A DNA stretch of 18,647 nucleotides from UBA1038 sp964480995 (GTDB lineage: Bacteria; Bacillota; Clostridia; Christensenellales; Aristaeellaceae). Shown here one piece after another: positions 7,744 to 14,532 of this stretch; positions within the stretch are counted from its first letter, which is position 1, and each line of letters begins with the position of its first letter. The translations under genes and the position numbers were made by a program. The stretch lies in contig CAYZRZ010000025.1 in assembly GCA_964480995.1 (NCBI GenBank), positions 1-18,647 on the forward strand. The letters run 5' to 3'. The notes under the pieces are model-generated. The model saw nothing but the letters and a program-made list of their open reading frames with translations. It was not told the origin of the DNA and searched no databases.

Positions 7744-8640
7744 ATGAATTTTTTCCAAAGGTTAAAAGAGGGCTTGTCAAAGACCAGGGGTAACTTTACT
7801 GCCAGGGTTGATGAACTGGTTGAACATACCCAGGTCATTGACGAGGAATTTTATGATGAGCTGACAGATATCCTGATCCTGTCCGATGCCGGCGTCGCGG
7901 CGGCGGAGCGCATTATAGACACGCTTAAGCTTCACGTAGCCGAGAAGAAGGTCAAAGACGCCAAACAGGCGCGGGAAATGTTCAAGAAGATCATCGTCGA
8001 TGAAATGAAGATAGGCCGTCCGCCGCTTCAATGGCCCATGGTGATGCTTGTGGTCGGCGTAAACGGCGTAGGCAAAACAACCACGGTGGGAAAGCTGGCC
8101 CTGCGCTTTCAGGAGATGGGGCGGTCGGTCATGCTGGCAGCGGCGGATACCTTCCGCGCGGCAGCGGATGAGCAGCTGAAGGTCTGGTCGGAGCGAGCCA
8201 AGGTGCCTATGATCAGCCAAAGCATGGGCAGTGATCCCGCGGCCGTAGTGTTTGACGCGGTACAGGCTGCCAAAGCCCGCAAGACGGATCTTCTGATTGT
8301 TGATACAGCGGGAAGGCTTCACAACAAAAAGAATCTGATGGATGAGCTTGGGAAGATACGCCGAATCATTGATAAGGAGCATCCGGAGGCGTCGGTGCGC
8401 AGCATGCTGATACTGGACGCGACTACCGGACAGAACGGACTTCAGCAAGCCAAGCAATTTAAAGAAGCCGCGGAAATCAACGGTATTATTCTGACAAAGC
8501 TGGACGGCACTGCCAAAGGCGGCATTGCCATCGCGATTCAGCAGGAACTGAAGATACCGGTGTGGTATATCGGCGTTGGGGAGGGTATTGACGACCTGCA
8601 GGCATTTGACGCAGAGGAGTTTGTCAACGCTCTGCTTTGA
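7744..8640 (+). CDS. ftsY: Signal recognition particle receptor FtsY
   Basis: SRP receptor GTPase that docks ribosome-SRP complexes at the membrane for co-translational insertion, 298 residues. Only the NG core is present (N helices about 1-85, G domain after), with a short basic amphipathic start (MNFFQRLKEGLSKT) instead of the long acidic A domain of E. coli, as usual in Gram-positives. GTPase motifs: GVNGVGKT at 105-112, DTFRAAADEQL at about 137-147, DTAGRL at 187-192, TKLDGTAKGG at 251-260, and the closing GVGEGIDDLQAFDAEEF. Ffh is ruled out because there is no Met-rich M domain. ATG start preceded by GGGAGG; 14 bases after smc. Last gene of the plsX operon, followed by a hairpin terminator. 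Confidence 0.97.
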   Translation: MNFFQRLKEGLSKTRGNFTARVDELVEHTQVIDEEFYDELTDILILSDAGVAAAERIIDTLKLHVAEKKVKDAKQAREMFKKIIVDEMKIGRPPLQWPMVMLVVGVNGVGKTTTVGKLALRFQEMGRSVMLAAADTFRAAADEQLKVWSERAKVPMISQSMGSDPAAVVFDAVQAAKARKTDLLIVDTAGRLHNKKNLMDELGKIRRIIDKEHPEASVRSMLILDATTGQNGLQQAKQFKEAAEINGIILTKLDGTAKGGIAIAIQQELKIPVWYIGVGEGIDDLQAFDAEEFVNALL

Positions 8641-8661
8641 TCGCAGCATTCACCATTATGC

Positions 8662-8692
8662 AAAAGGCCGCCCATTATGAGGCGGTCTTTTG
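8662..8692 (+). terminator. Rho-independent terminator, probably bidirectional
   Basis: An 11-bp stem, AAAAGGCCGCC (8662-8672) with GGCGGTCTTTT (8681-8691), has a single G-T wobble and an 8-base loop. It ends in a T run on the plus strand and, read the other way, also ends in CTTTT on the minus strand. It lies between the convergent ftsY and lipoprotein genes and probably stops both. Confidence 0.85.
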
Positions 8693-8718
8693 CTGAGATG
8701 GGATAAATTGTTGAAGGT

Positions 8719-10173
8719 TTATGATCCGATCGGGAAGTTCCCTTCAAACAGCACCCTTTGTGTAGAGGGGCCTGCAATGCCATCCTGTGAGAGGCCGTGA
8801 TCAGCCTGGAAGCGAGTGACAGCGTCGATGGTACCGGTGCCATACTTTCCGTCAACATCGGCTTTATAGTAGCCCTGGCTCTTCAACGCGTTTTGCAGGT
8901 TGGTGACCAGCGTACCCATGTTGCCGGGACGCAGGGTAACGTAGCTGCCATCAGGGGCGGGGGTCACAAGAGTAAACTGTGTAATCGGCGTATAGCTCGG
9001 AACAGGCGTTACGCGCGGTCCGTCGGATCCGCTTGAAGAGCCCGCGCGCTTGGCATTGCCGCTGTTGAGCAGGTTGAGGGTGGTTTCACCGGCCTTTCCG
9101 TCTACCGTCAGGCCGTTATTTCCCTGGAAGCTTCGTATCGCAAGCTCCGTACCATCACCGAAATCGCCGTCAACGGTACCATTGTAGTAGCCCAAATCCT
9201 TCAGGCGTCTTTGCATCGAACGCACAGCCTCAGAGTTTTTATCGCCGTTTTTGAGAACGATCCCGACAGACCCGGCAGAGCTGCTTGTGCCCAGAGCTGA
9301 ACCCGAATACAGTTTATTGAGCGTCAGGGGGCCGGCTTTACCGTCAAAATAGGATACATTGCGCTTCTGGAAGGCGATGACAGCAGCCTCGGTGGCCTCG
9401 TTGAAATCGCCTGTTGCCTTGCCTGTCAGATAACCCAGTTCAATAAGCCTTTCCTGCATCCTGCGTACTTCTGTCCCGCGGGAGCCGAGCTGCAGAATTA
9501 CATTCTCATTGACTCGCGGGGGAGTTGTAACCCTGGCGGTCTGCGTAGGCCTTGGGGTGGGCGCGGCGCGCACAGCGTTTTTGGAATTAAGTTTGGTCAT
9601 GGTGGCTGTACCCACAACACCATCAGCGGGCAGGCCATTGCGGTTTTGGAAGGCGATCACGGCGCGTTTGGTACCTGCCTCAAATTTACCGTCAACTGTT
9701 CTCATATAGCCCAGATCACGCAGCTTGGTCTGAAGGTTGCGCACCTCGGTCCCTTCGCTGCCTTCCTTCAGGAGCAGAGGCGCTGCGGTGGGTCTGGGCG
9801 TTGAGGTGGGGCTCTGGGTCATCGGAATGATCGTGAAGGTTGGCATCAATGAAGGAATGATAACGCCGCCTGCGTTCGTGCCGGTTGTTGCGCCCGGCAA
9901 GACAACCATGCCGCTGCCGGTCGTCCCGGGCAGGGGAAGATTGGCATCCGCGGAAGGTGAAGGCAGGACCAGCGGATTGGTATCCGGTGTGGGGGTTATA
10001 TCAAGCGGAGGAATAGTCGGCGCGATATCCCAGGGAAGGCCGCCGTTGTAACCGGCGCCCGCGCTGCTGTTTCCGCTTGTGTTATCGGGGTTGGAGACGC
10101 AGCCGCCAAGCATCACAGCCACAGATAGAACGGCCAGAAGGATTAAGACCTTTTTCTTGTTCAATGACTTCAT
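8719..10173 (-). CDS. Lipoprotein with four peptidoglycan-binding (PG_binding_1) repeats
   Basis: A 484-residue exported protein. The N-terminus MKSLNKKK plus a hydrophobic stretch ends in a lipobox, LGGC, with C25 as the likely lipidated residue. A Pro/Thr/Ser/Gly-rich, probably unstructured segment covers about 26-132. Four PG_binding_1 repeats follow at about 134-197, 225-290, 305-371 and 412-477, each with the pattern G-x-x-G-T-E-V-x-x-L/M-Q, L-G-Y, D-G-x-F/Y, A-V/I-x-x-F-Q, DG-x-x-G-x-x-T. Thr/Pro linkers separate repeats 1-2 and 3-4. No hydrolase, amidase or transpeptidase domain is seen, so it is probably a cell-wall-attached structural or scaffold protein. Start ATG 10173 has AAGGGA seven bases upstream; the open frame to 10299 adds a sequence that would bury the signal peptide. 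Monocistronic, convergent with ftsY, divergent from greA. Confidence 0.88.
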   Translation of the reverse strand: MKSLNKKKVLILLAVLSVAVMLGGCVSNPDNTSGNSSAGAGYNGGLPWDIAPTIPPLDITPTPDTNPLVLPSPSADANLPLPGTTGSGMVVLPGATTGTNAGGVIIPSLMPTFTIIPMTQSPTSTPRPTAAPLLLKEGSEGTEVRNLQTKLRDLGYMRTVDGKFEAGTKRAVIAFQNRNGLPADGVVGTATMTKLNSKNAVRAAPTPRPTQTARVTTPPRVNENVILQLGSRGTEVRRMQERLIELGYLTGKATGDFNEATEAAVIAFQKRNVSYFDGKAGPLTLNKLYSGSALGTSSSAGSVGIVLKNGDKNSEAVRSMQRRLKDLGYYNGTVDGDFGDGTELAIRSFQGNNGLTVDGKAGETTLNLLNSGNAKRAGSSSGSDGPRVTPVPSYTPITQFTLVTPAPDGSYVTLRPGNMGTLVTNLQNALKSQGYYKADVDGKYGTGTIDAVTRFQADHGLSQDGIAGPSTQRVLFEGNFPIGS

Positions 10174-10299
10174 AGAATCATCCCTTACTTTCTGCGATAA
10201 CCGGGCACCGGCATTCAAACATACAACGAATGAACAAGGCATTTTCTTGCATAAGATTCGAAACAATTTACACGCAAGAAGACATGCTTGCTTAATCAC

Positions 10300-10328
10300 A
10301 GCATATCATAAAATTGCAGGCCGTACAA
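10300..10328 (-). promoter_or_regulatory. Candidate extended -10 promoter for the lipoprotein gene
   Basis: On the minus strand TATGCT (10305-10300) is preceded by TGA, forming an extended -10, and by TTGTAC 17 bases further upstream (10328-10323). The -35 matches only three of six positions. A second option is TACAAT at 10339-10334, with TTGTGA 15 bases upstream at 10360-10355. The choice cannot be settled by eye; the leader would be about 120-155 bases. Confidence 0.35.
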
Positions 10329-10387
10329 TCAGAATTGTAACAATTTCGGCGTATTCACAAAAGTTGTATTCCTTGCTTTTTACAACT
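10324..10387. promoter_or_regulatory. Cluster of TTGTA/TACAA dyads in the divergent control region
   Basis: Three inverted repeats lie within 64 bases: TACAAT-4 bases-ATTGTA (10324-10339), AATTGT-A-ACAATT (10333-10345) and AGTTGTA-12 bases-TACAACT (10362-10368/10381-10387). The last flanks the -35 of the greA promoter. Shared half-sites suggest operators for one regulator, but no regulator gene is adjacent. AT-rich sequence gives some such dyads by chance. Confidence 0.4.
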
Positions 10388-10401
10388 GTAAGAGGTATAA
10401 T
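10373..10401 (+). promoter_or_regulatory. Sigma-A promoter for the greA-lysS operon
   Basis: TTGCTT (10373-10378) is followed after exactly 17 bases by a perfect TATAAT (10396-10401). The transcript would start near 10408, giving a leader of about 110 bases before greA. This is the best promoter match in the window. Confidence 0.75.
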
Positions 10402-10408
10402 CTCTATG

Positions 10409-10442
10409 CTTCTGGACATACTTGTTTGAGAAGGGTTTTTTT
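10409..10442 (+). terminator. Weak hairpin plus T7 run in the greA leader (possible attenuator)
   Basis: CTTCT (10409-10413) can pair with AGAAG (10429-10433), with an inner GACA/TGTT pairing, and seven T residues follow at 10436-10442. It lies at the very start of the predicted greA transcript. The stem is AT-rich and interrupted, so strong termination is doubtful. The remaining leader (10443-10505) has a 5-bp GCTCC/GGAGC pairing and no recognised riboswitch or T-box. Confidence 0.3.
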
Positions 10443-10519
10443 ATTAGGCTCCATGGAATCAGGAGCGTACTTGAAGTGATTAAAAGAGCTTGAAGAAATA
10501 CGAACGGAGTGAAACTATT

Positions 10520-11020
10520 ATGTCAGAACTGGAAAAACAGCATGAGTACAGCAACAAAACGGTTGTTACGGCTGAGGGGATGCGCAAGCTGGAAGAAGAA
10601 CTGCAATACCTGTCAACCATCCGCCGTGCCGAAGTAGCGGAACAGATCGCCGTTGCCCGAGGCTTTGGCGATCTGAGTGAAAACGCGGAGTATGATGACG
10701 CGAAAAATGAGCAATCACGCCTTGAGGCTCAGATTATGGAGCTCGAGAACACACTGCGTACTGCCATCGTGATTGACGAGAGCAACATTTCAACCGACAG
10801 GGTCAATATCGGCACTACTGTGCGTATTCGTGACCTCGATTTGAAAGAAGAGGAAGAATACACAATCGTCGGCGCTCGCGAAAGCGATCCGAACAGCAAC
10901 AAGATCTCCAATGAAAGCCCTATTGGCGCTGCCCTGCTGGGCAAGAAGAAGGGGGAAAAAATCAAGGTGCATGTTCCCTCCGGCACCATTGAAGTCAAAA
11001 TTATCGATATTCATCGCTGA
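10520..11020 (+). CDS. greA: Transcription elongation factor GreA
   Basis: A 166-residue transcript-cleavage factor that enters the RNA polymerase secondary channel and rescues backtracked complexes. The N-terminal coiled coil carries the conserved tip GFGDLSENAEYDDAK (48-62) with acidic residues D51 and E54, matching D41/E44 of E. coli; the C-terminal globular domain includes NIGTTVRIRDL, ISNESPIGAALLGKKKGE and a final IEVKIIDIHR. Start ATG at 10520 has GGAG at 10506-10509, ten bases upstream; the in-frame TTG at 10490 has no ribosome site. The N-terminus is about ten residues longer than in E. coli GreA, a common variation. First gene of an operon with lysS, 24 bases downstream, a frequent Firmicutes pairing. 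Confidence 0.96.
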   Translation: MSELEKQHEYSNKTVVTAEGMRKLEEELQYLSTIRRAEVAEQIAVARGFGDLSENAEYDDAKNEQSRLEAQIMELENTLRTAIVIDESNISTDRVNIGTTVRIRDLDLKEEEEYTIVGARESDPNSNKISNESPIGAALLGKKKGEKIKVHVPSGTIEVKIIDIHR

Positions 11021-11044
11021 ATCAGGAAATAGAGGAGTATACGC

Positions 11045-12547
11045 ATGTCTGAACAAACACTCGCCGCTCCCCAGTCCCAGGAAACACTCAGCTTTTCTGA
11101 GCAGGAGCAGATCCGGCGCGAAAAGCTGAACGGCTTGATAGCTGCCGGCAATAGCCCCTATCAAATCACGAACTATGAGGCCAGCCGGGCTTCGCAGGAT
11201 ATCATCAGCAGTTTTGACGAGCTGAACGGTCAGACAGTGAGCGTAGCAGGCCGTATGATGAGCCGCCGCATCATGGGCAAGGCTTCTTTTGCCCATTTGC
11301 GTGACGCTTCGGGAGATATCCAGATATATGTCAAGCGCGATGATGTGGGCGAGGAGGCATATGATGCCTTCAAAAACACCGACCTTGGCGATATACAGGG
11401 CGTTAAGGGGTTTGTATTCAAGACAAGAACAGGCGAGGTGTCCATACACGCGCAGGAAGTAGTGCTGCTGAGCAAGTGCCTCAAACCCCTGCCGGATAAG
11501 TGGCATGGCCTGCAAGACATGGATCTGCGCTACCGCCAGCGTTATCTCGATATGATCGTCAGCCCGCAGGTGCGCGATACCTTTGTCAAGCGCAGCAGAA
11601 TTATTACAGCCATCCGTTCTTTTATGGATACCCGCGGCTTTTTGGAAGTAGATACCCCAATCCTGCACACACTTGAGATCGGCGCGGCCGCGCGTCCTTT
11701 CCAGACCCATCACAACACGTTGGATATTGACATGTATCTGCGTGTGGAAACAGAGCTTTACTTAAAGCGCCTGATTGTCGGCGGCTTTGATAAAGTATAC
11801 GAAATCGGCCGTATTTTCAGAAACGAGGGAATGGATACCAAGCATAACCCGGAATTCACGTCCATTGAACTCTATCAGGCATATGCCGATTACAATACGA
11901 TGATGGATCTGGCGGAGGAGTTCTTCCAGCATGTCGCGCGCACAGCCTGCGGCGGTGAGGTCCTCACTTACCAAGGCAAGGAGATTAATCTGGGCGGCAA
12001 GTGGGAGCGCATCCCGATGGCTGAAGCTGTGAAGCGCTACTCCGGGATTGATTTTTATACCTGGGAAACCGATGAGCAGGCGCGCGCTTGCCTTGATGAA
12101 CGCCATATCCATTACGAAAAGGGCGCGACCCGTGGAGACTGCCTGCCGCTTTTATTTGATGAATATGTTGAAAAGCAGCTGATCCAGCCGACATTTATTT
12201 TTGACTATCCTGTTGAAAACTCACCGTTGGCCAAGCGCAAACCAGAGGAACCGCGTTTGACTGAGCGCTTTGAGCTGTTTATCAACGGAACGGAGTATGG
12301 GAACGCGTTCAGTGAACTGAATGATCCGATCGATCAGAAAGAGCGCTTTGTACGCCAGGTGGAGGAGCGCAAGGCATTGGGCGGCAAAAACGCCAAGGTC
12401 GATGAAGATTTTGTTAACGCTCTTGAATATGGCATGCCCCCTACCGGCGGCATGGGCATTGGGGTAGACAGGCTGATCATGCTGCTGACCGACAGCGCCT
12501 CCATCCGGGATATTCTCCTGTTTCCCACGATGAAGCCTTTGGATTAA
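11045..12547 (+). CDS. lysS: Lysyl-tRNA synthetase, class II
   Basis: A 500-residue cytoplasmic enzyme that charges tRNA-Lys. The N-terminal OB-fold anticodon-binding domain covers about 55-160 (VSVAGRMMSRRIMGKASFAH onward). The class II catalytic core has motif 1 around RSRIITAIRSFMDTRGFLEVDTP, motif 2 with FRNEG at 258-262 followed by HNPEFTSIELYQAYADY, and motif 3 GMGIGVDRL at about 470-478. The LysRS-type VENSPLAK and FELFINGTEYGNAFSELNDP stretches separate it from AspRS and AsnRS. Length is normal and no domain is missing. ATG start preceded by GAGGAG. It shares the greA promoter; no T-box or lysine riboswitch is seen upstream. The next gene starts three bases after its stop. Confidence 0.97.
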   Translation: MSEQTLAAPQSQETLSFSEQEQIRREKLNGLIAAGNSPYQITNYEASRASQDIISSFDELNGQTVSVAGRMMSRRIMGKASFAHLRDASGDIQIYVKRDDVGEEAYDAFKNTDLGDIQGVKGFVFKTRTGEVSIHAQEVVLLSKCLKPLPDKWHGLQDMDLRYRQRYLDMIVSPQVRDTFVKRSRIITAIRSFMDTRGFLEVDTPILHTLEIGAAARPFQTHHNTLDIDMYLRVETELYLKRLIVGGFDKVYEIGRIFRNEGMDTKHNPEFTSIELYQAYADYNTMMDLAEEFFQHVARTACGGEVLTYQGKEINLGGKWERIPMAEAVKRYSGIDFYTWETDEQARACLDERHIHYEKGATRGDCLPLLFDEYVEKQLIQPTFIFDYPVENSPLAKRKPEEPRLTERFELFINGTEYGNAFSELNDPIDQKERFVRQVEERKALGGKNAKVDEDFVNALEYGMPPTGGMGIGVDRLIMLLTDSASIRDILLFPTMKPLD

Positions 12548-12550
12548 GCT

Positions 12551-13249
12551 ATGATAGTCAAGACACCGATCAATACAGCAAAACTAAGGCACCATATTCA
12601 GTACAATGTATGGAAGTACGCGCTACTGGTCATCATCTCTATATTTTTAGTTGATCTGGTTTATACCATGACGGCCTACAGACCGCCTGAAGATAAGCGG
12701 ATCGACGTATATATTCAAAGCGCGGGTGCTGATCAAGATGCGGTTGACGGCATTTTTGAGCAAATGCGGGCTGATCTGCTGCCTGACATGGAGTTGATCA
12801 GATCCTATCTTTTGGTTGCCGGGGGCTTTGACGATGTGGCTGCGATTCAGCAGTTGAGCACCTATATTGCTGCCGGAGAAGGGGATATCTACCTGCTGAG
12901 AGGCGAGGATTTCAAACGCTACGCGTCGCAAGGCGCTTTTGTAGACCTGTCGGGTGCCATTGAACAGGGATTGCTTCATACGGATGATATTGACCTGTCA
13001 AGCGGATATGTGGCTATCCAGGAGTATGATGATCAGACTGATACCATGGTCGCGGTCTCCCAGAGGAGACTGTACGGTATCCCTCTGTCACAGCTGCCAG
13101 GCTTTGCGGATGAATTCGGGATTTATAACGACGGACTGTATATGTCGATGACTGTATATAACGGCAACGACGAGAATGTCATCAGGTTTATGGATGAGCT
13201 GATTGCCCGTACGGCTGTTTCCGGAGAGCAGAAAGAATTGATCCCATGA
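12551..13249 (+). CDS. Unrecognised membrane-anchored extracellular protein
   Basis: A 232-residue protein I do not recognise. It has a short basic N-terminus, one transmembrane helix at about 22-41 (YALLVIISIFLVDLVYTM), then an acidic soluble part of about 190 residues predicted to lie outside the membrane. The soluble part has a pattern reminiscent of a solute-binding-protein fragment (a YIQSAGADQDAV strand-helix start, GDIYLLRGEDFKRYASQGAFVDLS, LYGIPLSQLPGF), but it is about half the usual length and has no lipobox, so transport is only a guess. There are no cysteines in the outer part. The ribosome site is weak; the start is three bases after lysS and its stop overlaps the next gene's ATG (ATGA), so its translation is probably coupled to both neighbours. 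Confidence 0.75.
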   Translation: MIVKTPINTAKLRHHIQYNVWKYALLVIISIFLVDLVYTMTAYRPPEDKRIDVYIQSAGADQDAVDGIFEQMRADLLPDMELIRSYLLVAGGFDDVAAIQQLSTYIAAGEGDIYLLRGEDFKRYASQGAFVDLSGAIEQGLLHTDDIDLSSGYVAIQEYDDQTDTMVAVSQRRLYGIPLSQLPGFADEFGIYNDGLYMSMTVYNGNDENVIRFMDELIARTAVSGEQKELIP

Positions 13250-14532
13250 ACTACGACGCGGTAGTTTTTGATATGGACGGAACCCTGACTGATTCCGAGC
13301 CTGGTATCATCAAATGCCTGCTTTATGCCTTTGACAAGCTTGGCCTGCCTGTCCCCGAGCATCAAGTGCTAAGAAAATTTCTCGGTCCGCCGCTTGTAGA
13401 GTCCTTTATCAGCTTCTGCGGGATGAGCAAGGAAGAAGCTGTCCACGCGACCGGGATATATCGTGAACGCTACGGGACAAAAGGGTGGAAAGAAAACGCG
13501 GTATATCCCGGTATCCGCAGCCTGCTGCGGGCGCTTCACCATGCGGGACACTATCTGAGCGTCGCTACCGGCAAGCCTCATGAGGCCAGTGACAGGATAT
13601 TAAGGGCCTTTGATTTGCATGAGCATTTCAATGCTCTGGCTGGTCCCATGCCGCATGAACATTTTGCCGATAAGAAAGATTTGATTATCCGCTCCTTAAA
13701 TGGATTTTCCGGCAGAGGCGTGATGATCGGAGACCGTGCCAGCGATATCATCGCCGCCAGGGAACTTGGCATGGACAGCATCGGTGTTCTGTGGGGGTAC
13801 GGCAGCAGAGAAGAGCTTGAAGAGGCTAAGCCGGATTATCTTGTCCAGTCTGTGGGTGAGCTCTATGATATTTTAGGCGTGGCCCCGGAGCCTGTATCCA
13901 TGGGTTACTTTATATCCCTGGAGGGGAATGACGGCTGCGGCAAGTCCACCCAGGCAAAGCTGCTGCACGAATGGCTGATTGGTATGGGGTATGATGTGGT
14001 GATGACCAGAGAGCCCGGCGGAAGCATGGTGGCGGAAAAAATTCGGGAGCTGGTGCTTGACCGGGAGAACGCCGGCATACAGGACATGACTGAAGCGCTT
14101 TTATATGCCGCTTCCCGCGCTCAGCATGTGCGCGACATCATCCTGCCTGCTCTTGCGGCGGGAAAAATCGTGCTGTCAGACCGCTATGTGGATTCGAGCA
14201 TCGCCTATCAGGGTGCCGGCAGAGAACTCGGCATGGATCTTGTAGCCCGGATTAACGCGCCGGCGATTGATGGATGCCTGCCTGATTTAACCGTGCTGCT
14301 TGATATCGACGCTGCCGCGGCATTGCGCCGGCGCCAGAGTGCCAGCGAAGTCGACCGCATTGAGATGATGGAAGACAGCTTCCATGTCCGGGTTGGCAAG
14401 GCTTATCAGGAATTGCTGAAGCAAAACCCGCGGCGTATCGTACGCGTAGACGCGCAGGGCAGCGAGGAAGAGGTTGCCGAGCGGGTCAGCGCGCTTGTAT
14501 CAAAGCGTTTGAAAGAGGCCGGTTTAACCTAA
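13246..14532 (+). CDS. tmk: Fusion: HAD-family phosphatase (5'-nucleotidase-like) + thymidylate kinase
   Basis: One 428-residue frame with two complete enzymes. Residues 1-213 form a HAD subfamily IA hydrolase: nucleophile motif FDMDGTLTDS with D9/D11, cap domain containing FLGPPLVESF, motif II T108 in VATGKP, Lys143/144, and motif IV GDRASD (D163, D167). The FLGPP signature resembles 5'-nucleotidase-like and phosphoglycolate-phosphatase-like HADs. Residues 219-428 form a full-length dTMP kinase: P-loop GNDGCGKST at 227-235, TREPGGS at 254-260, DRYVDSSIAYQGAGR at 312-326 and an Arg-rich lid at about 361-371. Kinase makes dTDP from dTMP; the HAD substrate is unknown. Met219 sits exactly at the junction and has its own ribosome-site-like sequence. 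Overlaps the upstream gene by four bases and mnmA by one. In Bacillus tmk lies beside darA-holB instead. Confidence 0.92.
   Translation: MNYDAVVFDMDGTLTDSEPGIIKCLLYAFDKLGLPVPEHQVLRKFLGPPLVESFISFCGMSKEEAVHATGIYRERYGTKGWKENAVYPGIRSLLRALHHAGHYLSVATGKPHEASDRILRAFDLHEHFNALAGPMPHEHFADKKDLIIRSLNGFSGRGVMIGDRASDIIAARELGMDSIGVLWGYGSREELEEAKPDYLVQSVGELYDILGVAPEPVSMGYFISLEGNDGCGKSTQAKLLHEWLIGMGYDVVMTREPGGSMVAEKIRELVLDRENAGIQDMTEALLYAASRAQHVRDIILPALAAGKIVLSDRYVDSSIAYQGAGRELGMDLVARINAPAIDGCLPDLTVLLDIDAAAALRRRQSASEVDRIEMMEDSFHVRVGKAYQELLKQNPRRIVRVDAQGSEEEVAERVSALVSKRLKEAGLT
13887..13902 (+). promoter_or_regulatory. Possible internal ribosome binding site for stand-alone Tmk
   Basis: GGAG at 13887-13890 stands nine bases before an in-frame ATG at 13900. 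Starting there gives a 210-residue protein beginning MGYFISLEGNDGCGKST, the normal length and N-terminus of a free thymidylate kinase. The site is as good as or better than the one before the full-length start at 13246. Confidence 0.5.

Noticed and set aside
7777..8649. 290-residue minus-strand open frame opposite ftsY
   Set aside because: Mirror of the ftsY reading frame; His/Leu/Arg-rich with no family motif.
10174..10299. 42-codon upstream extension of the lipoprotein gene
   Set aside because: It would place the signal peptide and lipobox internally; ATG 10173 has a good ribosome site.
10402..10519. T-box or lysine riboswitch upstream of greA-lysS
   Set aside because: The leader is only about 110 bases and lacks the T-box GGGTGGNACCGCG core and any lysine riboswitch-like helices.
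10790..11713. 307-residue minus-strand open frame across greA and lysS
   Set aside because: It is antisense to two clear essential genes, has no recognisable motif and no ribosome site; explained by codon bias of the real genes.
13619..13636. GAGCATT-TC-AATGCTC inverted repeat inside the HAD domain
   Set aside because: Seven-base arms are expected by chance in a window this long; no supporting context.
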